Source: Streptomyces stelliscabiei
GTDB taxonomy: Bacteria > Actinomycetota > Actinomycetes > Streptomycetales > Streptomycetaceae
Direction: 5' to 3'
Assembly (NCBI RefSeq): GCF_014873495.1
Contig: NZ_JADBGF010000001.1
Coordinates: 9,672,001-9,736,000, forward strand
Length of the DNA stretch: 64,000 bases
In this document: positions 26,769-36,287 of the stretch, in pieces
Layout of the letters: each line of letters begins with the position of its first letter
Numbering within the stretch: position 1 is the first letter of the stretch
Translations under genes and position numbers: made by a program
The notes under the pieces: generated by a model
What the model was told of the DNA's origin: nothing
The model's input: only the letters and a program-made list of their open reading frames with translations
Databases searched by the model: none

Positions 26769-26797
26769 TTTTTAGGCCGGGAGCGATCCTGTGTCTA
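26769..26797 (-). promoter_or_regulatory. Candidate housekeeping promoter of the sugar operon
   Basis: On the minus strand, TAGACA (26797-26792, five of six matches to TTGACA) is followed after 17 nt by TAAAAA (26774-26769, four of six to TATAAT). Transcription would start near 26762, leaving an 80-nt leader before the lipoprotein ATG. A FadR-type operator could overlap it, but no clear palindrome is seen. Confidence 0.5.
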
Positions 26798-26955
26798 GCC
26801 CCTCGTATGTTTTGCCGGTAAATGCCGGTTGATCGCGCGCTTCTGCGCCGAGGGGGTCGTGGGGGTGAATGAATCCATCCCATTAATCGTGGTCGGTTCG
26901 TGATGTGGCCGAAACAGGCGGGCCCGTCGGCGCGTGCGATGCCCTGACGGGACGA

Positions 26956-27000
26956 ACGCGAGCGGAAGGCACTGGTCGACGCGAGCGGAAGGCACTGGTC
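26956..27000 (+). repeat. 22-nt tandem duplication
   Basis: ACGCGAGCGGAAGGCACTGG plus TC occurs twice without a mismatch, at 26956-26977 and 26979-27000, with one base between. It lies about 200 nt before the phosphoglucomutase start; a recent slippage duplication or two protein-binding sites. Confidence 0.8.
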
Positions 27001-27200
27001 AAGCGGGCATGGCGGAGGTGACGCGGGCGCATACCTCTGAGGCTCGCGCGCCCGCCGTCGACCCCGTTCGCTCGCGCCCCCGCCGTCGACCGCCGTTCGC
27101 CCGTGTCTCGCCGGCCCCTCGACGTGCGTGCGTGTCGGCGGTCCGGGCGGGGGAGAATGGGTGCCGAACCCTACGGTCGGCCATTGCGGAGGAGCGGGAC

Positions 27201-28841
<1,641 letters not shown>

Positions 28842-29014
28842 CGCGGACGAGTCCCCCGGTCCGGGCGGCGTCGCCCAGGACGGGTCGACATTCTTTCAAA
28901 TACCGTCAGGCGCAAGGGTGTTGACGGTCATCTTCCGGTAGCGAACGGGCGCACGCACGTCCTCCCGAGGTGTAGCTTCTCCCCGTCAGTAGGGGCTTGA
29001 GCAAGGGTGGACGT

Positions 29015-30079
29015 GTGGTTGCCTCTCCGCATGCGGACAAGTTTGCCGCCTGCCTTCGGATGCTGAAGGACCGCAGCGGCCGGGGCTACGACCGCCTCGG
29101 CAAGGAGGCCGGAGTCAGTGGCTCCAGCCTGCACCGGTACTGCTCCGGCCTCAGCGTCCCGACGGACTACCGGGTGGTGCACGCCTTCGCCAAGGTGTGC
29201 GGGGCCAGCGCGGAGGAACTGCGCGAGGTCCACCGGCTGTGGGCGCTGGCGGACACCGACCGGGACACGCCGGCCGTGACCGAGGAGGCGGACCCCGGCC
29301 CCGCGGAACCTGCCGGGCCCGAGCCCCTCGCGACGGAGCCCGCGCCGGACGACATCACTCCGCCGGAGCCTGTCCCCGGCGAGCCCGCGCGGCCTCGCCG
29401 GTTCCGGGTGCCGGAGACGCTGACGTCCCGTTTCGCGGTCCTGGCCGCGGCGGTCGTGGTCACACTGGTGGCCGGCTTGGTGTGGCTGCCGGCGGGGGCC
29501 CCGGCCGGTGCCTCACCGGCGCGCGACGACAGGCTGCTGTACTCACCCGCGTGCGAGTCGGTGAGCATGGGACAGCACGACGCGTGCGTACGCGAGGTCC
29601 AGACCCTGCTGACGCGGGCCAAGGGCAGGCTCGCCGTCGACGGCGACTTCGGGCCGGAGACCCTGCGCAGACTGACCGCCTTCCAGGTGCTGGCGGGCGT
29701 GCCGGCCAGGAGCGTCGTCGACGACGCCACCAAGAAGGCGCTCTACGGGCACACGGTCAGCATGGCGACCTGGTCGCCGGCCAGGGTGACGAAGCGGATC
29801 CGTGCGGTGTTCGTCGAGGATCCCGACACCGCCGTGGCCATCGCCCGCTGTTCGTCGTTCCTCGACCCGCTGTGGGTGCTGCCCAACACCAACGGCAGCC
29901 GCAACTGGGGCGTGTTCCAGATCTCCGACGCCAGTCTGCGGGAGCTGGACGGCACACCGCTGCGGGCGTTCGACCCCGAGTGGAACATCGAGGCGGCCCA
30001 CCGACTGTGGAGCGTGCGGCGCGACTTCCACGACTGGCCCTCCTGCGAGGCGGCGCTGAAGGACACTCCGAAGCACTGA
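29015..30079 (+). CDS. HTH-transmembrane protein with peptidoglycan-binding and lysozyme-like domains
   Basis: The 354-residue protein joins an N-terminal XRE-like helix-turn-helix (about 10-65, YDRLGKEAGVSGSSLHRYCSG), an acidic Pro-rich linker, one membrane helix (about 133-153), a peptidoglycan-binding repeat (REVQTLLTRAKGRLAVDGDFG, about 185-245, broken by the helix turn) and a C-terminal lysozyme-like domain (NWGVFQISDASLRELDG). The HTH should be inside and the wall domains outside. GTG 29015 after AAGGGTGG is preferred; TTG 28997 is possible. The arrangement suggests a membrane-tethered wall hydrolase with a cytoplasmic DNA- or protein-binding head. Confidence 0.75.
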   Translation: MVASPHADKFAACLRMLKDRSGRGYDRLGKEAGVSGSSLHRYCSGLSVPTDYRVVHAFAKVCGASAEELREVHRLWALADTDRDTPAVTEEADPGPAEPAGPEPLATEPAPDDITPPEPVPGEPARPRRFRVPETLTSRFAVLAAAVVVTLVAGLVWLPAGAPAGASPARDDRLLYSPACESVSMGQHDACVREVQTLLTRAKGRLAVDGDFGPETLRRLTAFQVLAGVPARSVVDDATKKALYGHTVSMATWSPARVTKRIRAVFVEDPDTAVAIARCSSFLDPLWVLPNTNGSRNWGVFQISDASLRELDGTPLRAFDPEWNIEAAHRLWSVRRDFHDWPSCEAALKDTPKH

Positions 30080-30090
30080 GGCCACAAGGC

Positions 30091-30116
30091 CCGGGTGCCG
30101 CCGCCGCGGCACCCGG
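30091..30116. terminator. Bidirectional hairpin
   Basis: Perfect 10-bp arms (30091-30100 and 30107-30116) around a 6-nt loop lie between converging genes, just past the stop at 30079. Confidence 0.7.
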
Positions 30117-30140
30117 ACCTCCCTGATCACGGCGGCGACG

Positions 30141-30728
30141 TCAGACCGTGCCGCTCTCCCACCACCAGTCGCGGCCCAGGTCGGCACGGCTGTCGACGTG
30201 CTGGTGGTCCACGGTGTACCGCTCCAGCCCGGAGAACCCGCAGGTCTCCGCCTTCTGGTAGACGGTCTTGGTGGCGACGCCGGGCACGTCGAGATCGGCC
30301 GCGGTGCCGTACAGGTGCATGCTGTCGGAGGCTCCGCCGATCTCGGCGTTGTGCGCGATGCTCCGGAAGCCGGAGTCGACCGTGATCGGCTTGTCGCCCA
30401 GCTTCTTGCGCAGCGCCTCCAGCTTGTACATGCAGCGGCGGGCGTTCTCCTTCACCTGCGCCGCGCTCGCCTTGCCGCCGTTGAAGGCGCCGCTCGACTG
30501 GTCCACGAACTCGCTTCAGTCGAAGTGGGCCGTGGAACCGTCCGACTGCTCCAGCGCGTTGAGCTTCGCCTGCGTGTTGGGGCCGGCGACGCCGTCGGCG
30601 GTGAGACTGTACGCCGCCTGGAACCGGCGTACGGCCGCGGCCGTGCCGGGACCGAAGTCCCCGTCGATGCCGACCCGGCTGTGGCTGGGGCTGTCGGCGG
30701 CCCAGCCCGCGACCCTGATCTGCACCGG
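30141..30728 (-). pseudogene. D-Ala-D-Ala carboxypeptidase (M15 family), nonsense mutation and lost N-terminus
   Basis: The frame reads a peptidoglycan-binding domain (VQIRVAGWAADSPSHSRVG, DGDFGPGTAAAVRRFQAAY) then the M15 domain (MYKLEALRKKLGDKPITVD, SDSMHLYGTAADLDVPG, HQHVDSR) with zinc ligands His, Asp and His. Between them, in FD-stop-SEF, codon 30518-30516 is TGA where relatives have Trp (TGG), so a single base change stops translation. The signal peptide and first part of the binding domain are also missing; homology starts abruptly near 30725, beside the stop of the next gene. It is therefore a doubly damaged zinc carboxypeptidase. Everything downstream of the stop is still intact. Confidence 0.8.
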
Positions 30729-30739
30729 GTGGTGTGTGA

Positions 30740-31156
30740 TCAGTAGGCGATCTGGAACGTGACGTTCTGCGCGTCGGTGTCGTAGGCGTGTACGCGCAGG
30801 ACGAAGTGGGTGCCGTCCCGGACGTCGGTGGCGACGGTCGCCCAGGCGGTGCCCTGGGTGGAGTACGTGTCGCCGTGGTTGCACCGGGTGGTGTGGTCGA
30901 CGAACACCACACAGGCGTCCAGGTACACCCCCGGCTCGTCCGTGATCAGACGCATGTTGATGTCCCCGCACCGCGAGGACGTGGTGTAGGTGCCGTACTC
31001 CCTGGCCGCAGCGGAGTAGCGGTACGTCAGGGTCTTCGCGCCGCCGTAGCAGCTGACGGCGGCGGTCGAGGACTGCGCGGAGGCGGGTGCGACGCCCGCT
31101 CCCAGCAGTGCGGCGGCGGTGCACAGAGCGGTGGCGAAAGCCTTGCTGCGGATCAT
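30740..31156 (-). CDS. Secreted Cys-containing protein, paralogue A
   Basis: The 138-residue protein has a clear signal peptide (cleavage about residue 27, ASA) and a small domain with four Cys: SCYGGA, SRCGDINMR, DACVVF and RCNHGD, suggesting two disulphides. It ends VTFQIAY. I do not recognise a named family. The neighbouring gene encodes a paralogue with the same Cys spacing. Position among wall hydrolases hints at a role at the cell surface, which is inference only. Confidence 0.75.
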   Translation of the reverse strand: MIRSKAFATALCTAAALLGAGVAPASAQSSTAAVSCYGGAKTLTYRYSAAAREYGTYTTSSRCGDINMRLITDEPGVYLDACVVFVDHTTRCNHGDTYSTQGTAWATVATDVRDGTHFVLRVHAYDTDAQNVTFQIAY

Positions 31157-31180
31157 GGTGGTCTCCGATGGGTGGGGGTG

Positions 31181-31561
31181 TCAGAAGGCGATCTGCAGGA
31201 CGGCGTCGTCGCCCTCCAGGGGCACGCCGGCGACGACCGTGCACCTGCTGCCGTCCAGGACGTCGGTGGCGATGGTCGTCCAGCCACGGCCGACCCTGGT
31301 CACGCGGTTGCAGGTGCCGGAGTGCGCGAACTTCACGCAGGCGTTCACGTGGTCGGCGGTTCCGCCGGTGACGCGCAGGTTGATGTCCTGGCAGCGGCTC
31401 GTGGTCCGGTAGGGGCCGAATTCGAGCGCGTTCCCGTAGCGCACGGTGACGGCGCCGCCGTAGCAGGAGGTCGCCGCGGCGGCCGAGGCGGGAGCGGGAA
31501 CGGTGAAGCCCAGGGCGACGAGCAGCACGACGAGGAACGCGCGTGCGAAGCGGAGGGTCAT
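31181..31561 (-). CDS. Secreted Cys-containing protein, paralogue B
   Basis: The 126-residue protein has a signal peptide (about 1-28) and the same core as its neighbour: SCYGGAVTVRY, YRTTSRCQDINLR, NACVKFA, GTCNRVTR, WTTIATDVLDG and a final LQIAF. One additional Cys appears near SRCTVV. The gene lies between the lysozyme gene (26 nt away) and paralogue A (24 nt), so all three could share a transcript. Tandem duplication followed by divergence is clear; function unknown. Confidence 0.75.
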   Translation of the reverse strand: MTLRFARAFLVVLLVALGFTVPAPASAAAATSCYGGAVTVRYGNALEFGPYRTTSRCQDINLRVTGGTADHVNACVKFAHSGTCNRVTRVGRGWTTIATDVLDGSRCTVVAGVPLEGDDAVLQIAF

Positions 31562-31586
31562 GCGGTTCTCCTGTGGGCGAGCGGGC

Positions 31587-32933
31587 TCAACGATTGGCCA
31601 GACGGTCCAGATCGGCCTGGGTGCCGTTGAACACGTCGGCGGTCGCCGGGGCCTGGATGCCGGGGAAGATCGCGGCGTCGGTGTACTGCCACATCGCCCA
31701 GGTCGTCGAGCCGTTCGGCAGGGGCGGCTGGGTGATCGACTGGCGGTAGTCCGCGAGCTGCAGCGGATAGCGGGCGAAGGCGGTGGTCGACCCCAGGCAG
31801 TCGTCGAGGAAGGACTTCTGGGTGTAGATCATCGGAGTGCGGCCGAAGGCCGCCTCCACCCGGTCGAGCCAGGCCTTGGCGTCGTCCACCGTGCCGTAGG
31901 TGGGGCAGTTGCCGCTGCCGTCGTCCATGCGTTCCAGGTCGAAGACCGGCGGCAGGTCGCCGGCCCGCTGCCCGGTGTAGCCGGTCGCCCGCACAGCGGC
32001 GATGAACCGGTCGGCCTGCGCGCCGCCCGTGTCGGGCACCGTGCCCGTGTAGAAGTGGTACGGCGCGACGGCCAGTCCCGCCGCCCTGGCTCCCTGGAGG
32101 TCGGCGGTGAGGTAGTCGTCCGTCACGTTCATGCCCCGGGTGGCCTTGACCGTCGCGAACTCCACGCCCGAGGCCCGTACGGCCCTCCAGTCGATCGGCG
32201 CGCCGGCCGGGTGCTGGTACTTGGCCGTGTCCAGGCCGTCGATCGGGTAGCCGGCCGGGCGCGGCGGCGTGCAGTACGCGCCACGGCTGGACCAGTCCAC
32301 GAGCTTCGCCCAGGTGTTCGGGCCCACGACGCCGTCGGCGCCGAGGTTGGCACAGTGCTGGAACTCGACGACCCGGGACTCCGTCCCGCCCCCGAAGTCG
32401 CCGTCGATCGACAGCTGGGGATAGTGGAACGGCTCCATGGCCAGGTTCAGCCGGCACTGCACCTCTTTGACCTCGACGCCCTTCGCGCCCCGTCGCAGCG
32501 ACGGCCGCGTGTCGGTGTGGCCGCACAGGGCCGCCTGCGCGGTGCCCGAGGTGCCCTGGTCGGCGCAGGTGCGCGGTTGGGCGGCCCAGGTGTTCAGCGC
32601 GGCCCAGGTGTTCGGGCCGAGCACGCCGTCGACGCCCAGCCCGGCGCACCGCTGGAAGTCCTTGACGCGCGTCTCCGTCGCCGCCCCGTACGAGCCGTCC
32701 GCCGCGATCGGCGTGTACCGGCTCGGCTTCGTCGCCAGGTTCAGCTCGCACTGCGCCTCGAACGTCGAGGCACCTGTCGATCCCCGCTGCAGCGTGGGCT
32801 GTGCGCTCGTGTGCCCGCAGACCGCCACCGCGGTGACTGCGGACGGCGCCGCCTGCACCGCCGTGGGCCCGTACAGGGGCAGGACCGCTGCCACGGCGAG
32901 GGTCAGGCCCCGCAGAAGCGTCCTCTGTGCCAT
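31587..32933 (-). CDS. GH25 lysozyme with two peptidoglycan-binding domains
   Basis: The 448-residue exported enzyme has a signal peptide (about 1-28), two Cys-containing peptidoglycan-binding repeats (about 38-122 and 135-222, each ending GPNTWA) and a C-terminal GH25 barrel (about 228-448) with IDGLDTAKYQ, the catalytic acidic pair region PPVFDLERMDD and WQYTDAAIFPG. GH25 enzymes cut the MurNAc-GlcNAc bond. It is the first gene of a minus-strand group with the two secreted paralogues. Confidence 0.85.
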   Translation of the reverse strand: MAQRTLLRGLTLAVAAVLPLYGPTAVQAAPSAVTAVAVCGHTSAQPTLQRGSTGASTFEAQCELNLATKPSRYTPIAADGSYGAATETRVKDFQRCAGLGVDGVLGPNTWAALNTWAAQPRTCADQGTSGTAQAALCGHTDTRPSLRRGAKGVEVKEVQCRLNLAMEPFHYPQLSIDGDFGGGTESRVVEFQHCANLGADGVVGPNTWAKLVDWSSRGAYCTPPRPAGYPIDGLDTAKYQHPAGAPIDWRAVRASGVEFATVKATRGMNVTDDYLTADLQGARAAGLAVAPYHFYTGTVPDTGGAQADRFIAAVRATGYTGQRAGDLPPVFDLERMDDGSGNCPTYGTVDDAKAWLDRVEAAFGRTPMIYTQKSFLDDCLGSTTAFARYPLQLADYRQSITQPPLPNGSTTWAMWQYTDAAIFPGIQAPATADVFNGTQADLDRLANR

Positions 32934-33304
32934 CTGGTGTTCCCCTCTGGTGAGAGGCCGGAGGTGCCCGGCCGCCGGTCATGCTGGCAAGGGCCGCCCC
33001 GGGGCAGGAGCCCTCGCCGACAGGCTGGGACGCCGGGACGGCCGCGCACCCGTGAGCTGCGACCACGGACTACCGCTGGGACGCACACGGGACACGGGGG
33101 GCGTGGTCCCCGGACGCCGGACAGGAAGCCGGCCCGTCCCTTCGGAACCGATCCGGCGGCATGCGGCGACCGCTGCTGAACCGTGTAACCGTTCGAGACG
33201 TACTTCTGGGCGAACGGATGGCCGCGATCTTCCGGCGCGGGCGTTGAGCGCGGAGCCGCGGACGGCCGTATCGAGCGTACGGAACAGGGAGGGGACCGGA
33301 TTTC
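32934..33304. other. 371-nt divergent intergenic region
   Basis: No gene is convincing here. It should carry the promoters of the GH25 lysozyme (minus) and the ricin-domain protein (plus). A purine-rich AGGGAGGGGA serves as ribosome site for the latter. No clear -35/-10 pair stands out. Confidence 0.5.
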
Positions 33305-34933
33305 ATGGAAGGTGCTCCCGTGGTGGTGGCTCCGAGTCGCGGAGGAGAGCGCGTGACGCCCGGAACGGATGCCGGCTTCGAGCCGGCCGAGCCCCCGGAG
33401 TTCGCTCGGACAGAGCCCCCGGAGTTCGCGCGGACCGAGTCCCTGGACGGCGAACGTGGAGCGGGGGTGCCCTCGGCCGGTGAACTGCTGGCGCTGCACG
33501 GCCCGTCCGTCCTGCGCTACGCGACACTGTGCGCGGAGCCGAACCGGGGCGCCGCGGAACGGCTGGCCGGGCTGGCGTTCCGCACCACCTACGGCGACGC
33601 GGCGGCACACGCCGGAGCCGACTTTCCCTGGCGGCCGCGACTGCTCGCGGCGGTCCTCGACGCCGCCCGGGAGTGGAGCGCGGACGACAGGCGTTCGTCC
33701 CTCCACCCGGACCTGCGGGGCGACGCGGCCGGTGGGACGCGCCGCGCGGTGTCCGGCAAGGACCGGGGGAGCGCCGCCAGGGGCCTGGTTCTGCGCGCCT
33801 ACCGAGACCTGCCGCACCGCACGCAGGCGCTGCTGTGGCACACCGTGGTCGAGGACGAGGACATCGAGGTGGTGGCGCCCCTGCTCGGCGCGGAACCCTC
33901 TCTGCTGAACCCCGAGCGCGCCCGCACGCTCCTGCGCGACGAGTGCGTACGGGTCCACCTCGACCGTGCTCCCGACGAGCGCTGCCGCCGCCTCAACCGG
34001 CTCATCGACGTCCACGCCCGCCGGGGGTCCGCCGAGATGATGGCGGAGGTACGCGACCACCTGGACGGCTGCGTCTACTGCGAGGCGGCCGTGGACCAGC
34101 TCGACCAGTCCCCCCAACGGCTCCCCGTGCTGCTCGCGGAGGCGGTCCTGGGATTCCGGGCGGCGGACTACTTCGCGACCCGGCCCGGCCGTCAGGCCCG
34201 GGCGCGGGCGGCGGTTCGCGTGCCGTCCGAGCCCGTCCCGCGGCCCGAGGAGGCGGAGCCCCGGCCGGCGGGCGCGCGCCAGCCCGTACCGCGACGGCCC
34301 CGGTGGCCGTTGCTGGCCGCCCTGGGGGTGGTGCTGTGCGGAGTGATCGCGGCGTCACCCATGGCCCTCAGCGGAACGGAGGGCGACAGCGAGGCGGTGG
34401 GCGGCTCGGTGCCCGGACGAACCGCCGGCCCGACCGCGACCGCCTCCGCGCCGTCCGCCCGATCCGTTCCCCCGTCTTCCGGCACCTCCCCGGGCGCCGA
34501 CGCGGCCCCGGTGACGCGGCTGCGCAACGTGCGGACGGGGCTCTGCCTGGACCTGCGCGCTTCGGCGGCGGCGCAGGGCACGCCCGCGGTGACGGCACGG
34601 TGCGCAGCGTCGGCGAGCCAGCTGTGGCGGTTCGACCGGAGCGGACACCTGCGCAACCAGGCGGCTCCCGAACTGTGCCTGAACGCCGAGCCGCAGGGCA
34701 CCATAGCCCTGCGGCCGTGCGCGGCCACCGACGACGCCGAGGAGTCCGGGGAGACGCGCTACGCGTTCGCGTCCGACGGCCTCCTCACGCTCGTCGCCGA
34801 GCCCGGCGTGGCCGTGACGCCCGTCCGCCGGGCCGCGGGGGCGATCATCCTCCTGGAGCCCGTCCCGCTGGACCGGGTCCGCCGATCCCAACGCTGGCTC
34901 ACCGACGAGGGGTTCACCGGCGCGGTCTCGTGA
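33305..34933 (+). CDS. Membrane protein with sigma/anti-sigma-like cytoplasmic part and extracellular ricin-type lectin domain
   Basis: The 542-residue protein has a duplicated stretch PPEFARTE near residue 30, a helical region resembling ECF sigma domains (about 58-250: LHGPSVLRYATLCAEP; LPHRTQALLWHTVVEDEDIE), and a zinc-finger-like HLDGCVYCEAAVDQ as in anti-sigma factors (about 254-267). One membrane helix (about 334-355) follows, then a Ser/Thr/Pro linker and a ricin B-type trefoil part (LRNVRTGLCLDLRA, SQLWRFDRSGHLRNQAAPELC split by loops; about 398-540). The lectin should face outside and could report glycans to the inner part. Loss of true sigma function is likely. Start ATG 33305. Confidence 0.7.
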   Translation: MEGAPVVVAPSRGGERVTPGTDAGFEPAEPPEFARTEPPEFARTESLDGERGAGVPSAGELLALHGPSVLRYATLCAEPNRGAAERLAGLAFRTTYGDAAAHAGADFPWRPRLLAAVLDAAREWSADDRRSSLHPDLRGDAAGGTRRAVSGKDRGSAARGLVLRAYRDLPHRTQALLWHTVVEDEDIEVVAPLLGAEPSLLNPERARTLLRDECVRVHLDRAPDERCRRLNRLIDVHARRGSAEMMAEVRDHLDGCVYCEAAVDQLDQSPQRLPVLLAEAVLGFRAADYFATRPGRQARARAAVRVPSEPVPRPEEAEPRPAGARQPVPRRPRWPLLAALGVVLCGVIAASPMALSGTEGDSEAVGGSVPGRTAGPTATASAPSARSVPPSSGTSPGADAAPVTRLRNVRTGLCLDLRASAAAQGTPAVTARCAASASQLWRFDRSGHLRNQAAPELCLNAEPQGTIALRPCAATDDAEESGETRYAFASDGLLTLVAEPGVAVTPVRRAAGAIILLEPVPLDRVRRSQRWLTDEGFTGAVS

Positions 34934-34963
34934 GCGCGGTCTCGCGAGCGCGCTCTCGTGAGC
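34922..34963 (+). repeat. Three 14-bp tandem repeats across a stop codon
   Basis: GCGGTCTCGTGAGC is repeated three times with one change in each later copy (34922-34935, 34936-34949, 34950-34963). The first copy contains the stop codon of the ricin-domain gene, so repeat gain or loss would not alter the protein. Confidence 0.8.
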
Positions 34964-35145
34964 GTGGACTCGGTGCGCGCTGTGCCTCGTCAGTACACGC
35001 CCGGGGCGCGCTCGGATAAGCGACCGGTCTCCCGCGCCCTTAGCGTTCCGGTGTGCCGGGCGGGAGCTTCCGTACCGGCCTCTGATGGTCGCGGTGCGGA
35101 TGTCACCCGTGCACCCCCGTCACCCCCGGTTCTGAGGAGATCCAC

Positions 35146-36114
35146 ATGTCTGCGTTCACCGAGCCGGTCGTACCGGTCCTGGAGCCCGCCGCCGCGGCGT
35201 TCGCCGAGGCGACGGCGAATCCGCCGTACCTGTTCGACCTCGGCCCGGTGGAGGGCCGCAAGGCCGTCGACGAGGTGCAGTCCGGAGAGATCGACAAGCC
35301 CGCCGTCGACGAGGAGTGGGTCACCGTCTCCGGCGGCCCCACCGGACAGGTGCGCGCCCGCCTCGTCCGGCCGGCCGGCGCCACCGGCACCCTTCCGGTG
35401 ATCCTCTACATCCACGGCGCCGGCTGGGTGTTCGGCAACGCCCATACGCACGACCGGCTGGTGCGCGAGCTGGCCGTCGGCGCGAACGCCGCGGTCGTGT
35501 TCCCCGAGTACGACCTCTCGCCCGAGGCCCGCTATCCCGTGGCCATCGAGCAGAACTACGCGGTGGCCCGCTGGATCGTCACCGAGGGCGCCGGCCACCG
35601 GCTGGACGCCGGGCGCATCGCCGTGGCCGGTGACTCCGTGGGCGGCAACATGACCGCCGCGCTGACCCTGATGGCCAAGGAGCGGGGCGATGTCCCGCTG
35701 GTCCAGCAGGTGCTCTTCTACCCGGTGACCGACGCCGGGTTCGACACGGCGTCCTACCACCGGTTCGCCGAGGGCTACTTCCTGCGCCGCGACGCGATGC
35801 AGTGGTTCTGGGACCAGTACACGACCGACGAGCGGCAGCGGGCGGAGATCACGGCGTCCCCGTTGCGCGCCACGACCGAGCAGCTGACCGGTCTGCCGCC
35901 GGCGCTGGTCATCACCGGCGAGGCCGACGTGCTGCGCGACGAGGGCGAGGCGTACGCCAACAAGCTGCGCGAGGCCGGTGTCCCGGTCACCGCGGTCCGC
36001 TACCAGGGCGTCATCCACGACTTCGTGATGCTCAACGCCCTGCGCGGTACCCACGCCGCGGAGGCCGCGATCCACCAGGCGGTCACCGCGCTGCGTACCG
36101 CCTTCACCGCCTGA
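35146..36114 (+). CDS. Alpha/beta hydrolase, HSL-type esterase/lipase
   Basis: The 322-residue enzyme has the oxyanion-hole motif YIHGAGWVFGNAHTHD (about 87-102), the nucleophile elbow GDSVGGN (Ser about 164), the Asp in GEADVLRDEG and His in GVIHDFVM. HSL-family members hydrolyse short acyl esters or related bonds. No signal peptide is seen, so it is cytosolic. It starts at ATG 35146 after GAGGAG and ends before a strong hairpin, probably monocistronic. Confidence 0.85.
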   Translation: MSAFTEPVVPVLEPAAAAFAEATANPPYLFDLGPVEGRKAVDEVQSGEIDKPAVDEEWVTVSGGPTGQVRARLVRPAGATGTLPVILYIHGAGWVFGNAHTHDRLVRELAVGANAAVVFPEYDLSPEARYPVAIEQNYAVARWIVTEGAGHRLDAGRIAVAGDSVGGNMTAALTLMAKERGDVPLVQQVLFYPVTDAGFDTASYHRFAEGYFLRRDAMQWFWDQYTTDERQRAEITASPLRATTEQLTGLPPALVITGEADVLRDEGEAYANKLREAGVPVTAVRYQGVIHDFVMLNALRGTHAAEAAIHQAVTALRTAFTA

Positions 36115-36160
36115 CCCCGAGAAAACGGGCCCGCATGGGCCTGGCGGCTTTGGCGGCTTT

Positions 36161-36192
36161 GGCGGCCTTCGCGGACAGCCGCGAAGGCCGCC
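36161..36192. terminator. Hairpin after the HSL-type hydrolase
   Basis: Perfect 14-bp arms (36161-36174 and 36179-36192) with loop ACAG. Just before it, GGCGGCTTT is repeated in tandem. Confidence 0.8.
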
Positions 36193-36287
36193 GGGCGGAC
36201 GCGTGGTCGTCCCGTGGCGCCGCCGCCCATGCGCTACCGCGCGCTCTTCGACGCGCCCCATCAACGCACCGTTCAAGGAGTTCACCC

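Larger units (their letters stand above)
26682..27200. other. 519-nt divergent intergenic region
   Basis: No gene is seen between the sugar operon and phosphoglucomutase. The left half is unusually AT-rich for this window and holds the operon promoter and GCCGGT repeats (26815-26831). The right half holds a 22-nt tandem repeat and the leader of the phosphoglucomutase gene. Confidence 0.6.

Noticed and set aside
30516..30518. Possible selenocysteine codon in the M15 gene
   Set aside because: Relatives have Trp there, the gene has also lost its N-terminus and no SECIS-like hairpin is evident directly downstream; a nonsense mutation is simpler.
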